Shown: positions 43,121-52,331 of the stretch, piece after piece
Numbering within the stretch: position 1 is the first letter of the stretch
Layout: the number at the start of each line of letters is the position of its first letter
Origin: Jiangella sp. DSM 45060
Lineage (GTDB): Bacteria; Actinomycetota; Actinomycetes; Jiangellales; Jiangellaceae
Length of the DNA stretch: 64,000 nucleotides
Reading direction: 5' to 3'
Assembly: GCF_900105175.1 (NCBI RefSeq)
Contig: NZ_LT629771.1
Coordinates: 3,038,001 to 3,102,000, forward strand
The notes under the pieces: model-generated
What the model was told of the DNA's origin: nothing
The model's database searches: none
Seen by the model: only the letters and a program-made list of their open reading frames with translations
Made by a program: the position numbers and the translations under genes

Positions 43121-44625
43121 CGGGTCTCCCCTTCGGTGTCGGGCGCGTAGCGCCGCTCGAGATGGGACAGGTAGGCCTCGGTGCCGAGGTCGGCGCCGGT
43201 GGCGCGCGGCACCAGCTCGGCGAGGGTGAACGTGCGGCCGGGCGCGTGCACGTGGCGGCGCAGCCAGCCGAGCATCGGCGCGAAGTCGCCCGCCTCGGCG
43301 CCGGCCTCGAGGTCGACGCCGTCGCGGCGCATCGCCGCGGCCAGCTGGGCCGACACCAGGTTGCCGATGACGTAGCTGGTGAACAGCCCCATCCACCGGT
43401 GGCACCAGTGGGGGTCCTGCAGGGCGCCGTCGCGGTCGGACGCGGGCGCGGTTCCGAAGTACTCGGCGCTGCGCGCGTTCCACAGCTCCGGCACGTCGTC
43501 GACGTCGAGCGTGCCGGACAGCAGCGACGTCTCGATCTCCCAGCGCAGCAGGATGTGCAGGTTGAAGGTCAGCTCGTCGGTGGCGATGCGGATGACGCTG
43601 GTCGGGCGGGCCACGAGCGCCTCGTGCAGCGACTCCGGCGTCACCGCGCCGGGGTGGTCGCCCAGGTACGGCGCCAGCACGCCGTGCGCGAACCGGGCGA
43701 ACTGCGGCGTGCGCCCGACGATGTTCTCCCAGAACTTCGCCTGCGACTCGTGCAGCCACGGCATGACGCCGCGCGCCGCCGACGTCCCCCACAGCTCCGG
43801 CGCGATGCCCTGCTCGTACAGGGCGTGCCCGATCTCGTGGACGGCGCTGGTGAGGATCTCGTCGAACGGGACGTCGTCGCGCAGCGTGAAGCGGACGTCG
43901 TTGGCGCCGGACGGGCTGGTGAACGGGTGCGGCGACACCGCGAGGCCACCGCGGTTCCAGTCGTAGCCGATGCGCTCGGTGAGGTCGCGGACGAACGCGA
44001 ACGCCGTCTGCCGGTCGAGGTCGGGGAAGGCGACCCGCGGCCGGCCGGCGTAGTGCTCCTGCCGGAAGGCGTTCAGCCGCAGGACCGGCTCGCGCAGGCC
44101 GGCCAGCAGCTCGTCGGTGGCCGCGTAGGACAGGCCCGGCTCGTACGCGGACAGCAGCGCGTCCATCGGGTGGTCGGTGTAGCCGACGGCGTCGGCCAGC
44201 CGCAGGTTGAGGTCCACCAGCCGCCGCAGCCACGGCGCGAAGTCGGCCCACCGGCCGGCGGCGCGGGCGTCGCGCCAGGCCGGGAACGCCTCGGCCGCGA
44301 CCACCTGGAAGTCGGACATCACCTCGACCGGCCGGGTCCGGGCCGCGTCGTGGTCGCGTCGCGCCGTCCGCGCGACGGCCCAGGCGGCGAAGTCGTCGTG
44401 CGGGTCCGGTCCGTGCCGCTCGACCGCCGCGACCAGCTCGTCCAGTCGCGGGTCGGCGATGCGGTCGCGCATGCGCCGCTCCATCAGCCCGATCTGGCGG
44501 GCGCGGTCGGCGGTCGCGCCGTCCGGGAGCACGGTCTGCTGGTCGTAGCGGAGGTGGTCGAAGATCCGGCGGTAGTCCTCGGTCTCGGCGAGGTACTCGC
44601 GCAGGTCGGCGATGGGGGGTGCCAC
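43117..44625 (-). CDS. M32 carboxypeptidase (Taq-type)
   Basis: The 502-residue protein has the M32 zinc motif HEIGHALYEQG near residue 265 (HExxH) and the downstream glutamate motif HESQAKFWENIVGR. Family members remove C-terminal residues from peptides. The GTG at 44625 has AGGAGG 8 bases upstream. Its stop overlaps the start of the AstE-like deacylase. The unit pairs a broad carboxypeptidase with deacylase and amidase, which suggests breakdown of peptide-like or amide-linked compounds. No signal peptide; it is cytosolic. Confidence 0.93.
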   Translation of the reverse strand: MAPPIADLREYLAETEDYRRIFDHLRYDQQTVLPDGATADRARQIGLMERRMRDRIADPRLDELVAAVERHGPDPHDDFAAWAVARTARRDHDAARTRPVEVMSDFQVVAAEAFPAWRDARAAGRWADFAPWLRRLVDLNLRLADAVGYTDHPMDALLSAYEPGLSYAATDELLAGLREPVLRLNAFRQEHYAGRPRVAFPDLDRQTAFAFVRDLTERIGYDWNRGGLAVSPHPFTSPSGANDVRFTLRDDVPFDEILTSAVHEIGHALYEQGIAPELWGTSAARGVMPWLHESQAKFWENIVGRTPQFARFAHGVLAPYLGDHPGAVTPESLHEALVARPTSVIRIATDELTFNLHILLRWEIETSLLSGTLDVDDVPELWNARSAEYFGTAPASDRDGALQDPHWCHRWMGLFTSYVIGNLVSAQLAAAMRRDGVDLEAGAEAGDFAPMLGWLRRHVHAPGRTFTLAELVPRATGADLGTEAYLSHLERRYAPDTEGETR

Positions 44626-44649
44626 GTGCAGGACCTCCTGGGGTCGGGG

Positions 44650-45357
44650 TCAGGCGGGACGGTGCCCGGCGGCCGGCTCGTCGGCGCCGGCGACGCGCTG
44701 GCGGAAGTACTCGAGGACCTGGTCGCCCGTCTGGCAGAGGAACGCGCTGACCAGGGCGGCCACGGCCTCGGCGTTGCCGTTGCGCACGGCGGTGGTGGCC
44801 TGGCGGTAGAAGATGTTGTTGAGCGTGACGTGCTCGGGGTCGTCGCGCAGCCCGTGCGGCACCGAGGAGATGCGGGCGCGCAGCTGGCGGACGACCTCCA
44901 GCGCGGTGCGGTTGCCCGACGCGTCGTAGAGGATCTCCCGCCACCGCCACGCCGTCTGGAACATCAGCTCCCACTCGCCGCTGGCCGACAGCTCCAGGAC
45001 CTGCGCGAGCAGCTCCTCCATGCGCTCGACGTCGGCCGGGCCGAGCCGCGGGACGGCCGCGCGGGCCATGTCCGCCTCGATCAGCGCGCGCAGCCCGTAC
45101 ACCTCCCGGACCGTCTGCCGCGACATGCCGCTGGAGACCGCGCCGACGTTCGGCACGTGCCGGACCAGTCCGCGGCCGGCCAGGATGCGCAGCGCCTCGC
45201 GGACCGGCGCCCGGCTGACCTCCAGCTCCTTGGCGATCGCCAGCTCGCGGATGCGGGCGCCCTCGGGGAACCGGCCGTCGATGATGGCCCGCTCGATCCA
45301 GTCGGCCACCGTCTCGGGCAGGGTCGATGACTCCGTCAGGGCGTCGGTCGTGACCAT
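44650..45357 (-). CDS. GntR-family regulator (FCD-type), unit 1
   Basis: Starting at the ATG at 45357, the ~235-residue protein has a winged helix (ERAIIDGRFPEGARIRELAI, VSRAPVREALRILAGRGLVR) and a C-terminal all-helical FCD effector domain (VREVYGLRALIEADMARAAV ... ALVSAFLCQTGDQVLEYF). An earlier in-frame ATG at 45405 is less likely because a perfect palindrome (45383-45394), probably the binding site, lies between. The gene is divergent from the ABC importer at 45690 and convergent in function with the genes downstream (M32, deacylase 1, amidase). It likely represses both directions until a substrate-derived acid binds. Confidence 0.85.
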   Translation of the reverse strand: MVTTDALTESSTLPETVADWIERAIIDGRFPEGARIRELAIAKELEVSRAPVREALRILAGRGLVRHVPNVGAVSSGMSRQTVREVYGLRALIEADMARAAVPRLGPADVERMEELLAQVLELSASGEWELMFQTAWRWREILYDASGNRTALEVVRQLRARISSVPHGLRDDPEHVTLNNIFYRQATTAVRNGNAEAVAALVSAFLCQTGDQVLEYFRQRVAGADEPAAGHRPA

Positions 45358-45382
45358 CTCGTTCCCGTCTCGCGTGGAAATG

Positions 45383-45394
45383 ATTGTCGACAAT
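45383..45394. promoter_or_regulatory. GntR operator, perfect palindrome
   Basis: ATTGTCGACAAT is a perfect 12-bp palindrome, 26 bp upstream of the regulator's ATG. The sequence resembles FCD-type GntR sites (T-G-T-x-x-x-A-C-A). Confidence 0.7.
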
Positions 45395-45652
45395 AAGACC
45401 GACATGCCGCCGACGCAAGGCCCGCCACCCCGAGCTACCGGCCGGTCGCCGATCCGCGCACCGGGTTCGTAAAGTCTGCGTGACGTCATTGACAGCCCGC
45501 ACCGTGTTTCCTAAGCTCACCGCAATCGCACCGGCCGCCGGCCGCACTCGATCGCCGTCCGGCCCCGCGCGACGCCGCCCCCTCGGACCGAGGGTCAGCC
45601 CTCGCGTTCACAAGCCTCCTCGCCCCGACGAGAGGCCACATTGGACCACTGT

Positions 45653-45664
45653 AGTGTCGACAAT
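45653..45664. promoter_or_regulatory. GntR operator, importer-side copy
   Basis: AGTGTCGACAAT matches 11 of 12 positions of the perfect site 270 bp away and lies 26 bp before the ATG of the importer lipoprotein gene, a symmetrical arrangement with the regulator side. Confidence 0.7.
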
Positions 45665-45689
45665 CTCTCCTGATGTGGAGGTCAGGCAC

Positions 45690-46763
45690 ATGGCACCCGA
45701 ACTCAGTCGACGGTCGCTGCTGACCATCGCCGGCGGACTCGGCGCCGGCTACCTGCTCGCCGGGTGCGGCAGCGACGACGAACCGTCGGCCACCGGGGCG
45801 TCCGGTGGCGGCGGCGAGCTCGTCGTCCGCACCTGGAGCGGCGTCTGGGAGGGCGCCGTCAACGCGATGGCGTCCGGCTTCGAGTCCGCGAGCGGCATCT
45901 CGCTGCTCAACGACCCGGGCAGCGACACGCTGACGCTGCTGGAGCAGCGGCCGGGCGAGCACGACGTCGCCTGGCTGATCGGCACCGACTCCACCCGCGG
46001 CATGACCGACGGCACGCTCGAGCCGATCGACACCAGCCGGATCGAGCGGTTCGCCCAGATCAACTCGCGGCTCTCCGACGGCATCACGCACGACGGCGAG
46101 CTGTCCGGCGTCCCGATCAGCTACACCGCCACCGGCATCATCTACAACCGCGACCGCCTCGGGTTCGAGATCACCAGCTGGGAGGACCTCTGGCGCGAGG
46201 AACTGCGCGGCCAGCTGTGCATCCAGAACGCGCCGTCGATCGGCGGCCTGTTCCTCGTCTTCACCGGCGCCCGCGTCTTCGGCTCCGGAGCGGACGACTA
46301 CGAGGCCGGCTGGAAGGCGATCGAGGAGCTGGCGCCGAACGTCCAGTTCCTCTTCAACACCAGCAGCGACGGCGTCAGCAAGCTCGCCTCGGGCAGCGTG
46401 CTGGCCTGCGTCACCATCGCCGACCAGGGCGTGCCGCTGCGCGAGCAGGGCATCGAGACGGTGATCCCGGAGGAGGGCACCACCTACAGCATCCAGAGCC
46501 TCACCGTCCCGGCCGAGTCGACGAACAAGGACGCCGCCTACGAGTTCATCAACTTCATGCTCGACCCGGACAACCAGGTCGAGTGGTCCCGCAACGGCAA
46601 GGCGGCGCCGTCGACCACCGACGTCACGCTCCCCGACGACCTCGCCTCCGAGCTGATGGAGACGCCGGCCGTCGCCGAGAGCCTCTGGCCGATCGACTGG
46701 TACGAGTTCGGCCAGCAGATCCCCGACTGGACCACGCGCTGGCAGAGGATCTTCGGCTCGTGA
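45690..46763 (+). CDS. ABC transporter substrate-binding lipoprotein (PotD-like, Tat-type signal)
   Basis: The ATG at 45690 has GTGGAGG upstream. The 357-residue protein begins with a twin-arginine-like signal (SRRSLLTIAGGLGAGYLLAG) ending in a lipobox LAGC, so it is likely exported folded and lipid-anchored. The mature domain (ELVVRTWSGVWEGAVNAMAS, VAWLIGTD, GLFLVFTGARVF) resembles spermidine/putrescine or polyamine-like binding proteins of ABC importers. With the next three genes it forms a complete importer whose substrate is unknown. Confidence 0.9.
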   Translation: MAPELSRRSLLTIAGGLGAGYLLAGCGSDDEPSATGASGGGGELVVRTWSGVWEGAVNAMASGFESASGISLLNDPGSDTLTLLEQRPGEHDVAWLIGTDSTRGMTDGTLEPIDTSRIERFAQINSRLSDGITHDGELSGVPISYTATGIIYNRDRLGFEITSWEDLWREELRGQLCIQNAPSIGGLFLVFTGARVFGSGADDYEAGWKAIEELAPNVQFLFNTSSDGVSKLASGSVLACVTIADQGVPLREQGIETVIPEEGTTYSIQSLTVPAESTNKDAAYEFINFMLDPDNQVEWSRNGKAAPSTTDVTLPDDLASELMETPAVAESLWPIDWYEFGQQIPDWTTRWQRIFGS

Positions 46764-47626
46764 CGAAGGCACGCTCCCCCGAGGACGAGGCCACGCTGGG
46801 ACGGCGCGGCAGCTGGCTGCTGGGCGGCCCGATGCTGGTGTTCGTGGTGGCCATGTTCGGCTACCCGGCGTACCTGGTGCTGCGCACCAGCGTGGCCAGC
46901 GGCGACGGGCTGGACTCCGGCGGGTTCAGCCTCACCCACTACGTCACGTTCTTCTCCGACTCGCTGTACCTCGACGCGCTGCTGAACACGTTCGTCATCG
47001 CGGTGGTCTCGACGGCGATCACCGCGGTGCTCGGGCTGCTGTACGCCTACGAGATCACCCGGCGGCCGGGGCTGCGCACGGTGCTGCTCCTGCTGCTGGT
47101 GCTGCCGCTGCTGGTGAACGGCGTGGTGCGGATCTACGGACTGCAGCTGGGGATGATCTCGCTGGACCGCGTGCTGCTCGACCTCGGGCTGCGCGACACC
47201 CCGCTCGGGCTGCAGTACTCCTTCGCCGGCATCATCGTCGCGCTGGTCATGTTCCAGTTCCCGTTCATGGCGCTGGCGATCTACGCGGGGCTGTCGCGGC
47301 TGGACGTCTCGCTGGTCGAGGCCGCGCAGACGCTGGGCGCGCCGCGACGGGCGGTGCTGCTGCGGGTGGTGCTGCCGCTGGCGGTGCCCGGGCTGGTCGC
47401 GGGCAGCGTGCTGACGTTCGCCGCCGCGGCCGGCACGTTCATCGTCCCGGCGATGATGGGCGGCGGGCGGGTCAACACCATCCCGCAGATGATCTACACG
47501 TCGGTCAGCCAGACGTCGCAGTGGGCCACGGCCTCGGCGTTCGCCGTCGTGCTGGTCGCCATCCTCGCCGTCTCCATCCTCTACAGCCTGCGCCGCGGCC
47601 TGCGCTCGACGGCGGGAACGAGGTGA
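46760..47626 (+). CDS. ABC importer permease (PotB-like)
   Basis: A 288-residue membrane protein with about six helices and the EAA loop VEAAQTLGAPRRAVLLRVVL near residue 190. The GTG at 46760 overlaps the lipoprotein stop (GTGA). Its shape matches PotB/ modulators of polyamine or Fe/spermidine-type importers. It partners with the following permease. Confidence 0.9.
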   Translation: MTKARSPEDEATLGRRGSWLLGGPMLVFVVAMFGYPAYLVLRTSVASGDGLDSGGFSLTHYVTFFSDSLYLDALLNTFVIAVVSTAITAVLGLLYAYEITRRPGLRTVLLLLLVLPLLVNGVVRIYGLQLGMISLDRVLLDLGLRDTPLGLQYSFAGIIVALVMFQFPFMALAIYAGLSRLDVSLVEAAQTLGAPRRAVLLRVVLPLAVPGLVAGSVLTFAAAAGTFIVPAMMGGGRVNTIPQMIYTSVSQTSQWATASAFAVVLVAILAVSILYSLRRGLRSTAGTR

Positions 47627-48438
47627 GCGCGATGGGACGCGAGCGCGTCCGCTACCCGGCCTTCGCCATCTGCTTCACGCTGCTGCTCCTGCTGCCGCTC
47701 GTGGTGGTCGTCGCCACGGCGGTCAACCCGGGCGCGTACATCAAGTTCCCGCCCGACGGGTTCACGCTCGACTGGTTCAGCACCGCGATCGAGACGCCGC
47801 GGTTCCAGTCGTCGCTGCTGCTCAGCCTCCGCATCGCGGTCATCGCGTCGCTGGTCGGTCTGGCGCTGACGATCCCGACGGCGGTCGCGATCACCCGCGG
47901 CCGGCGGCGGCTGCGGCCCTGGGTCAGCACCGCGACGGTGCTGCCGCTGATCACGCCGGACATGCTGCTGGCGCTCGGCCTGCTGATCATGCTGGTGCAG
48001 ATCGGGATGGCCAGCAGCCTGGTCGGGCTGGTGCTCGGTCACGTCCTCATCGGCATGCCGCTGGCGGTGCAGGTGCTGGTGGCCGCGCTCAGCGGCGTCG
48101 ACGAGAACGTCGAGCAGGCGGCGCAGACCCTGGGCGCCTCGCGGGCCACCGCGTTCATCCGGGTGACGCTGCCGGCGATCCTGCCGGCCATCGGGTCGGC
48201 GGCGGTGTTCCTGTTCATCTTCTCCTTCGACAACGTCTCCATCTCGCTGTTCCTGTCCGCACCGGGCCAGACGACGCTGCCGATCACGATGTTCCAGTAC
48301 CTGGAGTACAACTCCGATCCGACCGTCTCGGCGATGTCGACGATCCTCATCGTCCTGTCACTGGTCGTCGCCGTGGTCCTGTCGCGGCTGGGTGGCCTCT
48401 CCCACCTCGCCGGCTCGCCCACCAGGAGATCGTCATGA
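47623..48438 (+). CDS. ABC importer permease (PotC-like)
   Basis: A 271-residue membrane protein with about six helices and the EAA loop VEQAAQTLGASRATAFIRVT near residue 165. Start choice is between GTG 47623 (GTGA overlap with the upstream stop) and ATG 47632 with GAGGTGA ahead; both give the same protein apart from three residues. It completes the heterodimeric permease. Confidence 0.88.
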   Translation: MSAMGRERVRYPAFAICFTLLLLLPLVVVVATAVNPGAYIKFPPDGFTLDWFSTAIETPRFQSSLLLSLRIAVIASLVGLALTIPTAVAITRGRRRLRPWVSTATVLPLITPDMLLALGLLIMLVQIGMASSLVGLVLGHVLIGMPLAVQVLVAALSGVDENVEQAAQTLGASRATAFIRVTLPAILPAIGSAAVFLFIFSFDNVSISLFLSAPGQTTLPITMFQYLEYNSDPTVSAMSTILIVLSLVVAVVLSRLGGLSHLAGSPTRRSS

Positions 48439-49520
48439 CGTTCACCCACCAGTCCGGCACCATCCCCGCGACCACGGACGCGTCCGCGCCCTACCTGCGG
48501 CTGCGGGCGGTGACCAAGCAGTACCCCACCGGCGGCGGCGTCGCCGGCGTCGACCTCACCGTCGCCAAGGGCGACATGCTGGTGCTGCTCGGCCCGTCCG
48601 GCTGCGGCAAGACGACGCTGCTGCGCACGCTGGCCGGGCTGCTGCAGCCCGACTCCGGCGCCATCGAGCTGGACGGCCACGACCTCGTCTCGGTGCCGAC
48701 GTTCCGGCGCAACATCTCGATGGTGTTCCAGACGTGGGCGCTGTTCCCGACCATGACCGTGCGCGACAACGTCGCGTTCGGGCTGAAGATGCGCCGGGTC
48801 GGCAAGCAGGACCGCGCCGATCGGGTGGCCCGCGCGCTGGAGCTGGTCGGGCTGACGGAGTTCGCCGACCGGCTGCCGCGGCAGCTCTCCGGCGGGCAGC
48901 AGCAGCGGGTCGCCGTGGCCCGCGCGATCGTCGTCGAGCCGCGCCTGATCCTCATGGACGAGCCGCTGTCCAGCCTCGACCACCGCATCCGCGTGCAGCT
49001 ACGAGCCCAGCTCAAGGACCTGCAGCGCGGCCTCGGCCTGACCGGCGTCTACGTCACGCACGACCACACCGAGGCGCTGGCGCTGGGCGACCGGATCGCC
49101 GTCATGGACGCCGGGCGCATCGTCGAGCTGGGCGCGCCGGTCGACGTGTTCGCCCGGCCCACCCGCCGCTACACCGCCGAGTTCCTCGGCCTCGCCAACG
49201 TCGTCGACGTCAGCGCCGACGGCGGCGGATACCGCACGGCGGCCGGCGCCCGGATCCCCGACGACGTCACCGCCGGCCGGTCCGACGTCGTCGCCGTCGC
49301 GCTGCGCCCCGACTGCGTGCGGCTCAGCCAGACCGACGACGGCGGCACGCCCGGCGTCGTCCGGGTGGTCGAGTACCAGCCCGGCGGCGTCCTGCACGAC
49401 GTCGAGCTGACCGGCGGCGCCCGGCTGCAGGCGCTGACGCCGGTCGGGCTCAGCTACTCGATCGACACCCCGGTCCTCGTGACCCCCGAATGGAGCAAGG
49501 CCGTACCCCTGGCCGACTGA
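48435..49520 (+). CDS. ABC importer ATPase (PotA-like)
   Basis: The 361-residue ATPase has Walker [10 protein letters not shown] near 53, Q-loop [10 protein letters not shown], signature LSGGQQQR near 150, Walker [13 protein letters not shown] near 175, and a C-terminal TOBE-like domain (~280-361). The ATG at 48435 overlaps the permease stop (ATGA). Unlike the sugar importer of the first half of the window, this transporter encodes its own ATPase. Confidence 0.93.
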   Translation: MTFTHQSGTIPATTDASAPYLRLRAVTKQYPTGGGVAGVDLTVAKGDMLVLLGPSGCGKTTLLRTLAGLLQPDSGAIELDGHDLVSVPTFRRNISMVFQTWALFPTMTVRDNVAFGLKMRRVGKQDRADRVARALELVGLTEFADRLPRQLSGGQQQRVAVARAIVVEPRLILMDEPLSSLDHRIRVQLRAQLKDLQRGLGLTGVYVTHDHTEALALGDRIAVMDAGRIVELGAPVDVFARPTRRYTAEFLGLANVVDVSADGGGYRTAAGARIPDDVTAGRSDVVAVALRPDCVRLSQTDDGGTPGVVRVVEYQPGGVLHDVELTGGARLQALTPVGLSYSIDTPVLVTPEWSKAVPLAD

Positions 49521-49535
49521 GCGAAGGAGCGTTCG

Positions 49536-50303
49536 TTGCGGATCGACTTCCACACCCACATCTGGAACACCCAGCTCGACGAGGTGGACACATTCGTCCA
49601 GAACATCACCGCGCTCGGGATCGACAAGGCCGTGGTGCTGCCCATCGCGCCGTACATGTCCAACCAGGCGGTCGCCGACCTCGTCACCAAGGCCGACGGC
49701 GCGATCGTCGGGTTCGCCTCCGTCGTGCCGTTCGCCGAGACCACCGGCATCCCGCGGGAGGACCCGGTCGAGACGCTGGCGCACGCCGTCAACGTGCTGG
49801 GGCTCAAGGGCCTCAAGCTGCACCCGCTGATCCAGGGGTTCGCGCTGAACGACCCCGGCCTGGTGCCGGTGGTCTCCGCCGCCGGCGACCTCGGCATCCC
49901 CGTCATCTTCCACACCGGGCCGTCGAACGGGCGTGCCGGGCGGCTGGAGAACGGGCGGGTGGAGCTGCTCGACGACCTCGCCATCATGTGCCCGAACACG
50001 GTGCTGGTCGCCGGGCACGCCAACCCGATGAGCGACGCCCTCTACCTCGCCCGCAAGCACCCGAACGTCTACCTGGAGACGTCGATCTCGTGGGCGCGGT
50101 GGGGCGCGCTGATCCCCGGCCTGGTGAAGCAGGTGGTCACCGAGGCCGGCCCGGACAAGATCCTCTACGGCAGCGACTTCTCCCTCGACCGCGACCAGCG
50201 CGTCGTCGACACCGACGCCGTCTTCACGTCGTCCGGCCTGTCCGCCGGCGACCTCGAGCTGGTCTTCGGCGGCAACGCCGCCCGGCTGCTGGGGCTGTCG
50301 TGA
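49536..50303 (+). CDS. Amidohydrolase family 2 protein
   Basis: The 255-residue protein opens with the metal motif MRIDFHTH and continues with LKGLKLHPL, FHTGPSN, AGHANP and LYGSDFS, the ligand series of TIM-barrel amidohydrolase-2 enzymes. It starts at a TTG codon (49536) with AAGGAG six bases upstream, a rare start choice. It lies between the importer ATPase and AstE-like deacylase 2, overlapping the latter (GTGA at 50300). Likely hydrolase or decarboxylase; substrate unknown. Confidence 0.85.
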   Translation: MRIDFHTHIWNTQLDEVDTFVQNITALGIDKAVVLPIAPYMSNQAVADLVTKADGAIVGFASVVPFAETTGIPREDPVETLAHAVNVLGLKGLKLHPLIQGFALNDPGLVPVVSAAGDLGIPVIFHTGPSNGRAGRLENGRVELLDDLAIMCPNTVLVAGHANPMSDALYLARKHPNVYLETSISWARWGALIPGLVKQVVTEAGPDKILYGSDFSLDRDQRVVDTDAVFTSSGLSAGDLELVFGGNAARLLGLS

Positions 50304-51355
50304 CCGCCGCGACGCTGGCCGGGCCGGCCCAGCTGCTCGACATCGCGCCCGGCACCCGGCGGCTGTTCCATCTCCCCGTCGCCCGGCGCGCCTCGGGCGA
50401 GGACCTGCGCATCGCCGTCCACGTCGCGCGCGGCGCGGCCGGCGACGGGCCGGTCCTCGGCCTGGTGGGCGCGGTCCACGGCGACGCGATCTTCGGCTCG
50501 CACATCATCCGGCTGGCGATGGAGCGGCTCGACCTCGCCGGGCTGGCCGGCACCGTCGTCGCCGTCCCCGTCGCCAACCCGGTCGCGTTCGAGTCCGGCA
50601 CCCGGACCACCGGGCAGGGCTGGAACACCGACATGAACAACCTCAACCGGGTCTTCCCCGGCGCCGCCGACGGCTGGGTGACGCAGCAGCTGGCGGCCGC
50701 GCTGTCGGAGAACGTGCTCGGCCAGCTGGACGCGCTGATCGACTACCACTGCGGCGCGAACACGTCCATCAACTACACGCTGGTCAGCGGCGACTCCACG
50801 CCGGAGCAGAAGCGGGCGTTCGACTTCAACCGGCTGATGGGCTGCGACTTCATCTACGTGCACGACGTCAACCCGTACTCCGGCACCATCACCGGCTACG
50901 CCGCCGAGCAGGGCGTGCTGTGCGTCGTCGCCGAGCAGGGCGGCAACGTGCTGCCCGACGGGTTCGACGAGCTGGCGCTGACCCGCGTCGACAACTACCT
51001 CAAGGCGCTGGGCATGATCGAAGGCGAGCCGGTGCTGCCGGACCGCCAGCTGGTCATGCGCGGCGGGCGGACGCTGCAGCGGGTGGTCCACGGCGGCCTG
51101 TTCTACCCGGCGGTCGGCATCGAGGCGCTGTCGGCGGCCGTGCCGGGCGGCACCGTCCTCGGCCGCGTCGTCGACCCGCACTCGTTCGAGGTGCTGCAGA
51201 CCATCACGGCGCCGTACGAGTCGTCCGCGCTGTTCCAGATGCGGCCGTCGTTCGGCCAGGTGAACCCGGGCGACTACGCCTACATCATCGGCGACGCCAC
51301 CCAGGCCGTCGAGCTGCCCCGCCTCACCGACTGGCGGTTCCCGCCGCCGTCGTGA
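50300..51355 (+). CDS. AstE/AspA-family deacylase homologue 2 (noncanonical HGDA)
   Basis: The 351-residue protein is a close paralogue of the gene at 42083: both contain VHGDAIFG, PVANPVAFESGTR.TGQGWNT, then DMNN.NRVFPG, and IDYHC. The zinc motif is H60-G61-D62-A63, again lacking the expected Glu, while the later His and Glu are kept. It closes the plus-strand arm of unit 1 and its last 32 bases overlap the convergent ABC ATPase gene. Two paralogues in one regulon may form a heterodimer or act on two related substrates. Catalytic status is uncertain. Confidence 0.85.
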   Translation: MTAATLAGPAQLLDIAPGTRRLFHLPVARRASGEDLRIAVHVARGAAGDGPVLGLVGAVHGDAIFGSHIIRLAMERLDLAGLAGTVVAVPVANPVAFESGTRTTGQGWNTDMNNLNRVFPGAADGWVTQQLAAALSENVLGQLDALIDYHCGANTSINYTLVSGDSTPEQKRAFDFNRLMGCDFIYVHDVNPYSGTITGYAAEQGVLCVVAEQGGNVLPDGFDELALTRVDNYLKALGMIEGEPVLPDRQLVMRGGRTLQRVVHGGLFYPAVGIEALSAAVPGGTVLGRVVDPHSFEVLQTITAPYESSALFQMRPSFGQVNPGDYAYIIGDATQAVELPRLTDWRFPPPS

Positions 51356-52331
51356 GCAGGTGGCAGCGGGCGAACCCGTCGCCGGCCGGGTGCGGCGCCG
51401 GCTCGGTCTCGTCGCAGACCGGGCCGATCCGCACCGGGCACCGGGTGTGGAACGAGCACCCCGGCGGCGGGTCCTCCGGCCGTGGCGGGTCGCCCTGCAG
51501 GACGATCCGGGAGCGCCGCTCCGCCAGCCGGACCGACGGCGCCGCCGACTCCAGCGCCTGCGTGTACGGGTGCCGCGGCGCCGCGAACACCGTCTCCGTC
51601 GGCCCGGCCTCCATCACCTGGCCGAGGTACAGCACGGCCACCTGCGAGCAGAAGAACCGCACCACGCCGAGGTCGTGCGAGATGAACAGGAACGCGGTGC
51701 CGAGCTCCTCGCGCAGGTCGGTGAGCAGGTTGAGGATCTGCGCCTGCACCGAGACGTCCAGCGCCGACACCGGCTCGTCGGCGACGATCAGCCGCGGCCC
51801 GGCGGCGATGGCCCGGGCGATGCCGACCCGCTGGCACTGCCCGCCGGAGAGCTGGTGCGGGTACAGCTCGGCCACCCGCGACGGCAGCCCGACGCGGTCC
51901 AGCAGCCGCGCGACCTCGGCCCGTCCGGCCGGCAGCCCATGGGTGCGCAGCGGCTCGGCGACGGTGCGGTGGATCGGCAGCCGCGGGTTCAGCGACGCCC
52001 GCGGGTCCTGGAAGATCATCTGCACGTCCCGCGACAGCGCCCGGCGGCGCCGCTCGGACGCGTCGGCCATCTCAGCGCCCAGCAGCCGCAGCGACCCGGC
52101 GGTCGGCCGGAGCAGCCCGGCGACGATGCGGGCCAACGTCGACTTGCCGCTGCCGCTCTCGCCGACCAGCCCGACCGACGCGCCCTCGCCGACGCTGAGG
52201 TCGACGCCGCGCAGGGCCTGCACCTCGCCGCCCCCGCCGCGCAGCCGGAACGTCCGGGTCAGCCCGGACGCCGCCAGCACCGGCGGGTCCTCCACCGGGC
52301 TGCCCTGGGCCACCGCCGCCGACTCCGTCAT
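51324..52331 (-). CDS. Oligopeptide/dipeptide ABC transporter ATPase (OppF/DppF-like)
   Basis: A 335-residue ATPase with Walker A GESGSGKST near 62, signature LSGGQCQR near 165, Walker B LIVADEPVSALD and a C-terminal oligo_HPY tail (PGCSFHTRCPVRIG, HLL). The CSFHTRCP motif is typical of OppF/DppF proteins. The ATG at 52331 overlaps the OppD-like stop (ATGA). It is the last gene of the opp-type operon. Confidence 0.93.
   Translation of the reverse strand: MTESAAVAQGSPVEDPPVLAASGLTRTFRLRGGGGEVQALRGVDLSVGEGASVGLVGESGSGKSTLARIVAGLLRPTAGSLRLLGAEMADASERRRRALSRDVQMIFQDPRASLNPRLPIHRTVAEPLRTHGLPAGRAEVARLLDRVGLPSRVAELYPHQLSGGQCQRVGIARAIAAGPRLIVADEPVSALDVSVQAQILNLLTDLREELGTAFLFISHDLGVVRFFCSQVAVLYLGQVMEAGPTETVFAAPRHPYTQALESAAPSVRLAERRSRIVLQGDPPRPEDPPPGCSFHTRCPVRIGPVCDETEPAPHPAGDGFARCHLLTTAAGTASR

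Larger units (their letters stand above)
45358..45689. promoter_or_regulatory. Divergent regulatory region of unit 1
   Basis: This 332-bp gap separates the GntR gene from the importer lipoprotein gene and contains two GntR-type sites (45383-45394 and 45653-45664) and otherwise no gene or hairpin that I can support. Promoters for both directions must be here. Confidence 0.65.
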
